Positions 42,994-48,033 of a DNA stretch of 48,033 bases are shown here, one piece after another. The stretch is from Gammaproteobacteria bacterium UBA1119 (GTDB taxonomy: Bacteria; Pseudomonadota; Gammaproteobacteria; Pseudomonadales; Azotimanducaceae): positions 1 to 48,033 of the forward strand of contig DCBA01000101.1 in NCBI GenBank assembly GCA_002313255.1, given 5' to 3'. Below the pieces are notes generated by a model, which was given only the letters and a program-made list of their open reading frames with translations, was not told where the DNA came from and made no database searches. Numbering within the stretch: position 1 is the stretch's first letter; each line of letters begins with the position of its first letter. The translations under genes and the position numbers were made by a program.

Positions 42994-43857
42994 TTAACCC
43001 CCCAAGAAATCAGCGACCAATTCAACAAAATCGTCCAGTTGGTCATGATGGGTCCAATGTCCCGCTTCATCGATTTCGATAAGTCGAACGTCGCCAAAAT
43101 GTTCCAACGTGCCAGCTTGTCCGATGCGGTGGGGATAGCCCTGTTTAGAATTAATGATCAGCACCGGACAACGTATTCGTTTCCATAGATCAATGACATC
43201 TTCGCTGGGAATGTCGTACGGCGTGTGCGCACGCGTGTAATTATCGAATTTCCAGGTGTACGTTCCGTCCTCATTCTGATTACTCCCGTGAATCGTCAGG
43301 TGCCGGGCTTGTTGCGGTGTTAAATGGGGATTCGTTTCCTGCATCCGCTGAAACGCGTCTTCTAATGACTCATAGCGACGTGGAATTCGACCCGCGAGCG
43401 AATAATTTGAGTCGACCCACTGGCCCAGGCGAGCGGCTGGGTCCCCTGAATATCTGCCTGGATAGAGACCCACTCCTTCAACAATAACGAGTCGCTTCAC
43501 CAGCTCAGGGAATATTCCCGAGTACATGGCGGCTATGGTTCCGCCCAACGAGTGTGCGACCACAGTCGTTGGCGCAAGCTCTTGTTGCCTAACAAGTTGT
43601 GCTACATCGTAGACGTACTCGAGATGTGTGTACGCGCTACCTTTACTCCACTCCGAGTCTCCATGGCCTCGAAAATCCGGAGCTACGATGTGATATCGAT
43701 CACGGAACTCTTGCGCCACCCAATCCCAAGTATGGCAATGATCATGAATACCATGCACGAGCAACATGCTCTCCGCTGAATCATTGCCCCAGTCGAGGTA
43801 ATGCAATCGGAGCCGTTGAGAAAAGTACGTGTGTGAGGTCGGGTTATCGCGTTCCAC
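42994..43857 (-). CDS. Alpha/beta-fold hydrolase
   Basis: A 287-residue alpha/beta hydrolase. L-L-V-H-G-I-H-D-H gives the oxyanion hole, A-H-S-L-G-G the nucleophile Ser103, and E-A-G-H-W-T-H the catalytic His; D-F-R-G-H-G-D-S is typical of epoxide-hydrolase/esterase members. It is the first gene of a five-gene minus-strand operon ending at the sulfatase and precedes the tandem CaiB by 23 bases. The 197-base gap to the divergent crotonase gene shows nothing recognised beyond promoters expected there. Confidence 0.87.
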   Translation of the reverse strand: MERDNPTSHTYFSQRLRLHYLDWGNDSAESMLLVHGIHDHCHTWDWVAQEFRDRYHIVAPDFRGHGDSEWSKGSAYTHLEYVYDVAQLVRQQELAPTTVVAHSLGGTIAAMYSGIFPELVKRLVIVEGVGLYPGRYSGDPAARLGQWVDSNYSLAGRIPRRYESLEDAFQRMQETNPHLTPQQARHLTIHGSNQNEDGTYTWKFDNYTRAHTPYDIPSEDVIDLWKRIRCPVLIINSKQGYPHRIGQAGTLEHFGDVRLIEIDEAGHWTHHDQLDDFVELVADFLGG

Positions 43858-44054
43858 TCCAGCCCCTGAATCTTTAGCGCAGAATGTGCATTTTCAACCG
43901 GGCGTCGGGCATCGGCAATGCTATTCGATCAACTAGGTACTTAAATTTCACGTTCCCCACGTTGACCTCACGTCCAACCACCCTGTCTTGATCTGTATCT
44001 CGGGTCGTTCGGGACATGCGCTACCATGAGGCCCATGCTTCCGAGGAAAGTGGT

Positions 44055-44849
44055 ATGACGACCTACGAAAACTTAACCATAGAAAAAAATGGCTCCGTCG
44101 CTACCATCACGTTTAATCGGCCCGATAAGGCCAACGCTCTCGATCACGCACATTTGCTGGATATCGAGAACGCAGCGTTGTCATTTCGCGACGATCCCAA
44201 CACGCGAGCCGTCGTTTTTACTGGCAACGGTAAGCACTTTTCGTCCGGTGCAGATTTGTCCGCCAGTCCCGATCCAGTAGTCGAAAGCGCGGGGCTCGTG
44301 CTGCGTCGTCGTCGCGCACGATTAGGGGAACGCGCAATTGAAGCGATCTACAACATGGATCAAATCACCATCGCCGCGTGGAACGGTGCCGCGATGGGCG
44401 GAGGTGCTTGCTTAGCGACTGCAATGGATTTTCGTATTGGCGCCGACGACTGCTTCATGCAATACCCCGAAATTTTGATCGGCGTGAATCTGATGTGGAA
44501 AAGCCTTCCTCTTATTGCCCACCTCGCCGGACCAGCCCGCGCCAAGCGTTTGGTGGTCGGTGGAGAACGCGTCGATGCATCAACACTTTACGACTGGGGC
44601 ATTCTCGATGCTCTCGTCAACCGAGAATCCTTGTTGGAAGAGGCTCTGTCCTGGGCAACCCGTTACGCTGCCCTCGCGCCGATTCCAGCTCAAATGATTA
44701 AACGAAGTGTCAACGCAATCGTTTCGTCCCTGGATGCGGCCGTTATGCACATGGACGTCGATCAAAACATCCTCTCGGCCACTACCGAGGACCGCCAAAT
44801 TGCTATCAAAGCCTATCTCGAAAAGACCGAACCTTCGTTTACGGGTAAC
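44055..44849 (+). CDS. Enoyl-CoA hydratase/isomerase family protein
   Basis: A 265-residue crotonase. F-N-R-P-D-K-A-N-A-L, H-F-S-S-G-A-D-L and G-A-A-M-G-G-G-A-C-L are the family signatures; the first catalytic Glu is replaced (A-C-L), the second is kept (Y-P-E-I-L-I-G). ATG 44055 follows GAGGAAAG; the ATG at 44016 gives a leader without support. The stop codon is at 44850-44852. It faces the RND permease gene tail to tail. Likely in acyl-CoA degradation; substrate unknown. Confidence 0.86.
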
Positions 44850-44890
44850 TAACTTCCAACTACCCACAACGTCGATATTCAAAGCGCCGG

Positions 44891-47800
44891 TTAGCGGATC
44901 GGCGCGGATGCTTGCTGTTCGGACGCATGCGATTCGACCAACGATTTCGAGCGTCGCAAGAAAAAGGGGTACAAGTCTTTTTCGACAATGCCAACGAACG
45001 CCGGAACAACAAAGAGAATAATCACACTTGCAAACACAATGCCAACCGCAAGGCTGACTGCCATAGGGATAAGGAACTGTGCACTGATACTCCGCTCAAA
45101 TAGCATAGGCGTAAGTCCGAGGGCCGTAGTAACTGTGGTCAAGAATATCGCGCGAAAACGCCGCTGAGCTGCCAAGACGATGGCTTCTTCTGGACCGTTG
45201 TCGGTTGTGCGACGAATGATGTTGTATCGATCAATCATGACCAGTGAATCGTTCACCACGACCCCCGTTAGAGCGATCATGCCGAAAATCGAAATAAACG
45301 ACAGGTCGTAGCCAAGGAGCAAATGTCCGATGACGGCTCCTGCCATCCCAGCCGGGATGCCAGCACCAATGATCAGCGGTTGAATGTAGCTTCTAAGTTC
45401 CGCAGCTAGAAGCGCGTACATCACGACCAGTGCAAACGCCAACGCAGAGACCATCGCCGCAAGGTCCTCGACCTGATCTTGCGAGAAACCCGCCTTAGTC
45501 ACTCGCAAACCCGGAAATTCTTTCACCAACGCGGGTATCACTTCGTCGTCAATAATCGCAGTGGCCTCGGTTTGTGTCATAACGTCAGAATCCACCTTCC
45601 CCGAAACCGACACAATTCGGTGTCCATCGACTCGATTGATTTCGGAATAACTACGCGATTCGATCATCCGTGCCACGGTGGAGAGCGGGGCTTCGGTGCC
45701 ATCCGCAAGACGAATTCGCACATTCAACAAATCTCGCTGGCTGTTTCGTTGATCGCGCGGATACCGAACCATCACCTTTAATTCCTGCCTACCTCGCTGT
45801 ATCCGATGGACCTCTTCTCCAAAAAAATGCTGACGAAGCTGGCGCGCGATATCCGCTGGCGAAAGTCCCGCTGCCTCACCCGCGGCCGTGACTTCGATGT
45901 CGTATTGACGTTTACCCAAGCTTGACGAATCTTGTAGATCGGTCATGCCTCTTATAGTTTGAATCTCACCCTTGAACCTTTCGATCGCTCGCGTCAGAAG
46001 GGTCTCGTCTTGATGTGAAAGCTCATAATCCACGGATGAGCCGTCACCAATAATGTCACTTGAAAAAGACAGGCTTTCAGCGCCAGGAATTAGCCCCACC
46101 TCGGCTCGCCAAGCGCGAGCCAGTTCTTTCGCGGATTGGGTCCTAATCGAATCAGACAAGAGCTCGATTTGTACAGACGCAATGTGGCTCGCATACGTCG
46201 AGCCGGTACCACCGGTGGGTCCGCCCATACCCAGTTCGACGTGGCCGCCGATGGTAACGAGCGTCGATTTAAAAGCGGTACCACGAGTTGCGGTATTTAC
46301 ACTCACGGCCGCCGCTGTGACTTTTTCCGCAGCCGCCTGAGTGATCGAAAAAGGGGTCCCGATCGGAAACATTACCTGGGCATTAATTCGATCCGATTCA
46401 AGATCCGGGAAACCGATGTACCTAACCAAACCAAAAAATAAGATCAGCGCTGCGATGGCAAGGAGACCGAACCACGCCAACATCGTTAGCCACCGATGGG
46501 ATACGGCTTGGGCAATGGCTGGGACAAGAAGATCATCACGAAAATGCTCCACCCAGCCGGCGATTTTCTGTTGGATGGCGTCCAATGGGAACCGGCTCCA
46601 ATTCCCCGGATGCGCCAAATGCGCTGGTAAGATAAAGAACGCTTCAACCAGTGACATTGTCAACACCAACATTACAACGATGGCGGTATCTCTCATCATC
46701 TGTCCCAAGAAACCGGTAACAAGCGTAAGTGAACCAAAGGCCACCATAGTCGTCAGTACACCCACGAAAACGGGCGCGAGCACCCCCTTGACCCCGTTTA
46801 CAGATGCTTCTGTTCCGACACGGCCCATTTCACGCTCTGCCGCGATGTTCTCGCCTACCACCACTGCGTCATCGACGACGACGCCAATGACGATAATGAG
46901 ACCGAAAAGGGAGATCATGTTGATGCTGACATCGAACGCTCCAAAAAAGAGGAACGCACCGAGAAACGAAATCGGCACGCCCATCGCAACCCATATCGCG
47001 AGCCGAAGATCCAACATAAGCACCAGGAAGAGAAACACTAGTACAAAACCAAGCAAACCATTCTTTAGGAGAAGGCTGATGCGCGACTCAATAAATTCCG
47101 ATTGATCTGAAAGAATGGCGATATCGAGTCCTTCGGGCCCTCTAAACGTCTCAAGTAGTACTCGAATATCCGCCGCGATGCCGATGGCATCTTCCGGCTC
47201 TGACTTCTGTACCCTGATCACCACACTCGGTCGGCCCTGGTACTGATTAATCAGATCAATGTCCGTAAAACCGTCTCGTATTTTCGCCACATCACGCAGA
47301 CGTAATATGCTGCCATCCGAAGAAGCTCGAAGAACAATGTCTTCGAACTCGCGGCCCGATACTCGTTTCGAGTTGGTACGGAGAAGGAGGTCGCCACCTT
47401 CTGTCCTTAATTCACCTGCCGACAGGTTTAGCGACGACACCTTCACCGCGCCTGCCACCTGACTCATCGACAGGTTGTAACGACGCAACGCTTCTTCGCT
47501 GACCTCGATCGCAATTTCGTAATTACGAGCCCCGTCAATCGAGACCAAGGAAACACTTGATAGTCCCAACAACGCCTGCTCAAGAAGTTCCGCACCACGG
47601 AGTAACTCCTTCTCTCCCCGTTCGGACGAAACCGCGATGGCCATCACTTCGCTAACGGTCTCGGCAAGCACAACGTCCGGGTTTTCTGCATCTAAAGGTG
47701 GGAAGTCGACTAACCGATCAACCGCAGTCTCGATGTCGTTTCGAACTTTGACGACATCGATACCGTCTTTAAGCTCTGCGGTCACGACACCGTAGTTTTC

Positions 47801-48033
47801 GACTGCCGTCGACCGTACCCGATCAATACCGTCGATACCCATAATGGCTTCTTCTACACGGCGCGTGACACCCTCTTCGACTTCACTCGGTGTCGCGCCT
47901 GGGTAGGGCACCGAAATGCTTACAATGCCAAGGTCCAGGGTTGGAAACGTCTGTGAGGTGAGGTTTGTCCAGGCAAAAAAACCGCCGATGAGCATCACCA
48001 ACATCGTCAAATTGGCTGCTACAGAATTACTCG
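44891..48033 (-). CDS. RND efflux permease, HAE type, N-terminus beyond window
   Basis: About 1047 residues of a resistance-nodulation-division pump (AcrB/MexB-like), running off the window's end: the frame stays open to 48033 and reads N-S-V-A-A-N-L before the first internal start. Twelve membrane helices and two large periplasmic loops are expected; the V-V-V-D-D-A-V-V-V motif gives the two TM4 aspartates of proton relay (AcrB Asp407/408). It exports lipophilic compounds with a membrane-fusion protein and outer-membrane channel not in this window. The stop is TAA at 44891-44893. Confidence 0.93.
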   Translation of the reverse strand, partial: SNSVAANLTMLVMLIGGFFAWTNLTSQTFPTLDLGIVSISVPYPGATPSEVEEGVTRRVEEAIMGIDGIDRVRSTAVENYGVVTAELKDGIDVVKVRNDIETAVDRLVDFPPLDAENPDVVLAETVSEVMAIAVSSERGEKELLRGAELLEQALLGLSSVSLVSIDGARNYEIAIEVSEEALRRYNLSMSQVAGAVKVSSLNLSAGELRTEGGDLLLRTNSKRVSGREFEDIVLRASSDGSILRLRDVAKIRDGFTDIDLINQYQGRPSVVIRVQKSEPEDAIGIAADIRVLLETFRGPEGLDIAILSDQSEFIESRISLLLKNGLLGFVLVFLFLVLMLDLRLAIWVAMGVPISFLGAFLFFGAFDVSINMISLFGLIIVIGVVVDDAVVVGENIAAEREMGRVGTEASVNGVKGVLAPVFVGVLTTMVAFGSLTLVTGFLGQMMRDTAIVVMLVLTMSLVEAFFILPAHLAHPGNWSRFPLDAIQQKIAGWVEHFRDDLLVPAIAQAVSHRWLTMLAWFGLLAIAALILFFGLVRYIGFPDLESDRINAQVMFPIGTPFSITQAAAEKVTAAAVSVNTATRGTAFKSTLVTIGGHVELGMGGPTGGTGSTYASHIASVQIELLSDSIRTQSAKELARAWRAEVGLIPGAESLSFSSDIIGDGSSVDYELSHQDETLLTRAIERFKGEIQTIRGMTDLQDSSSLGKRQYDIEVTAAGEAAGLSPADIARQLRQHFFGEEVHRIQRGRQELKVMVRYPRDQRNSQRDLLNVRIRLADGTEAPLSTVARMIESRSYSEINRVDGHRIVSVSGKVDSDVMTQTEATAIIDDEVIPALVKEFPGLRVTKAGFSQDQVEDLAAMVSALAFALVVMYALLAAELRSYIQPLIIGAGIPAGMAGAVIGHLLLGYDLSFISIFGMIALTGVVVNDSLVMIDRYNIIRRTTDNGPEEAIVLAAQRRFRAIFLTTVTTALGLTPMLFERSISAQFLIPMAVSLAVGIVFASVIILFVVPAFVGIVEKDLYPFFLRRSKSLVESHASEQQASAPIR

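Noticed and set aside
44884..44905. GCGCCG/CGGCGC inverted repeat around the RND stop as terminator
   Set aside because: Six pairs with a ten-base loop and no U-tract on either strand.
1..48033. CRISPR arrays, prophage, insertion sequences, rRNA or tRNA genes
   Set aside because: No regular repeat-spacer pattern, transposase, integrase or RNA gene signature was seen on either strand.

Overview
The window is bacterial chromosome from a Gram-negative organism, most likely an uncultured, possibly marine gammaproteobacterium. The evidence for that is a MetR regulator, an MsrA of the Escherichia coli type, a SelU/MnmH tRNA selenouridine synthase, a YegD-like short Hsp70, an HAE-type RND pump and a lipobox lipoprotein. 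The placement is inferred from gene content only. Base composition looks even (a little over half G+C by eye). I saw no tRNA, rRNA, CRISPR, phage or insertion sequence. Genes are tightly packed, with many 4-base stop/start overlaps.

Layout: 1-2994 (+) holds the end of an AI-2E transporter, hisC, a rhomboid protease and a luciferase-like oxidoreductase. 3029-4636 (-) is a DUF35/thiolase-like pair. 4717-6162 (+) has sixA, a tiny membrane protein and a PdxH-like oxidase. 6174-7130 (-) is metR. 7254-14601 (-) is a long co-directional run: a gamma-family PLP enzyme, an SDR, purC, a 114-residue orphan, and a split acyl-CoA carboxylase with an embedded crotonase. 14687-16189 (-) has two Nudix hydrolases. 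16275-21032 (-) is a Gld-like ABC export system in which permease and GldG-like parts are fused. 21154-24526 has a hydrolase, an NnrU-like membrane protein, an SDR and a D-threonine-aldolase-like enzyme. 24537-26632 (-) is a hydrolase with MetY. 26819-27910 (+) is a selenoprotein candidate. 27900-30350 (-) has a phosphatase, a methyltransferase and a thioesterase. 30403-34040 has a CoA Nudix hydrolase and a CaiB/Hsp70/NTF2-like operon. 34371-37812 has msrA, a Sel1-repeat lipoprotein and selU. 37830-43857 (-) is an operon of hydrolase, tandem CaiB, crotonase, PPOX protein and sulfatase. 44055-48033 has a crotonase and the RND permease, whose N-terminus lies beyond the window.

The most notable item is at 26819-27910. 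One reading frame of 363 codons is broken only by TGA at 27521-27523. Read through as selenocysteine it gives Cys-Phe-Tyr-Sec-Thr-Thr-Ser-His, the AhpD redox motif C-x-x-C-x-x-x-H with the second Cys replaced by Sec. Downstream, 27541-27559 can fold into a 7-bp stem with a 5-base loop containing GGG, at the distance expected of a bacterial SECIS element. A standard gene caller would split this into a truncated protein and a 123-residue fragment. selU in the same window shows that the organism makes selenophosphate-dependent products.

Two themes run through the rest. One is acyl-CoA chemistry: CaiB-type CoA transferases, crotonases, an acyl-CoA carboxylase, a DUF35/thiolase pair and a thioesterase, as expected for branched, steroid-like or isoprenoid acid catabolism. 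The other is sulfur and selenium amino-acid metabolism: MetR, MetY, a second gamma-family enzyme, MsrA, SelU and the selenoprotein.
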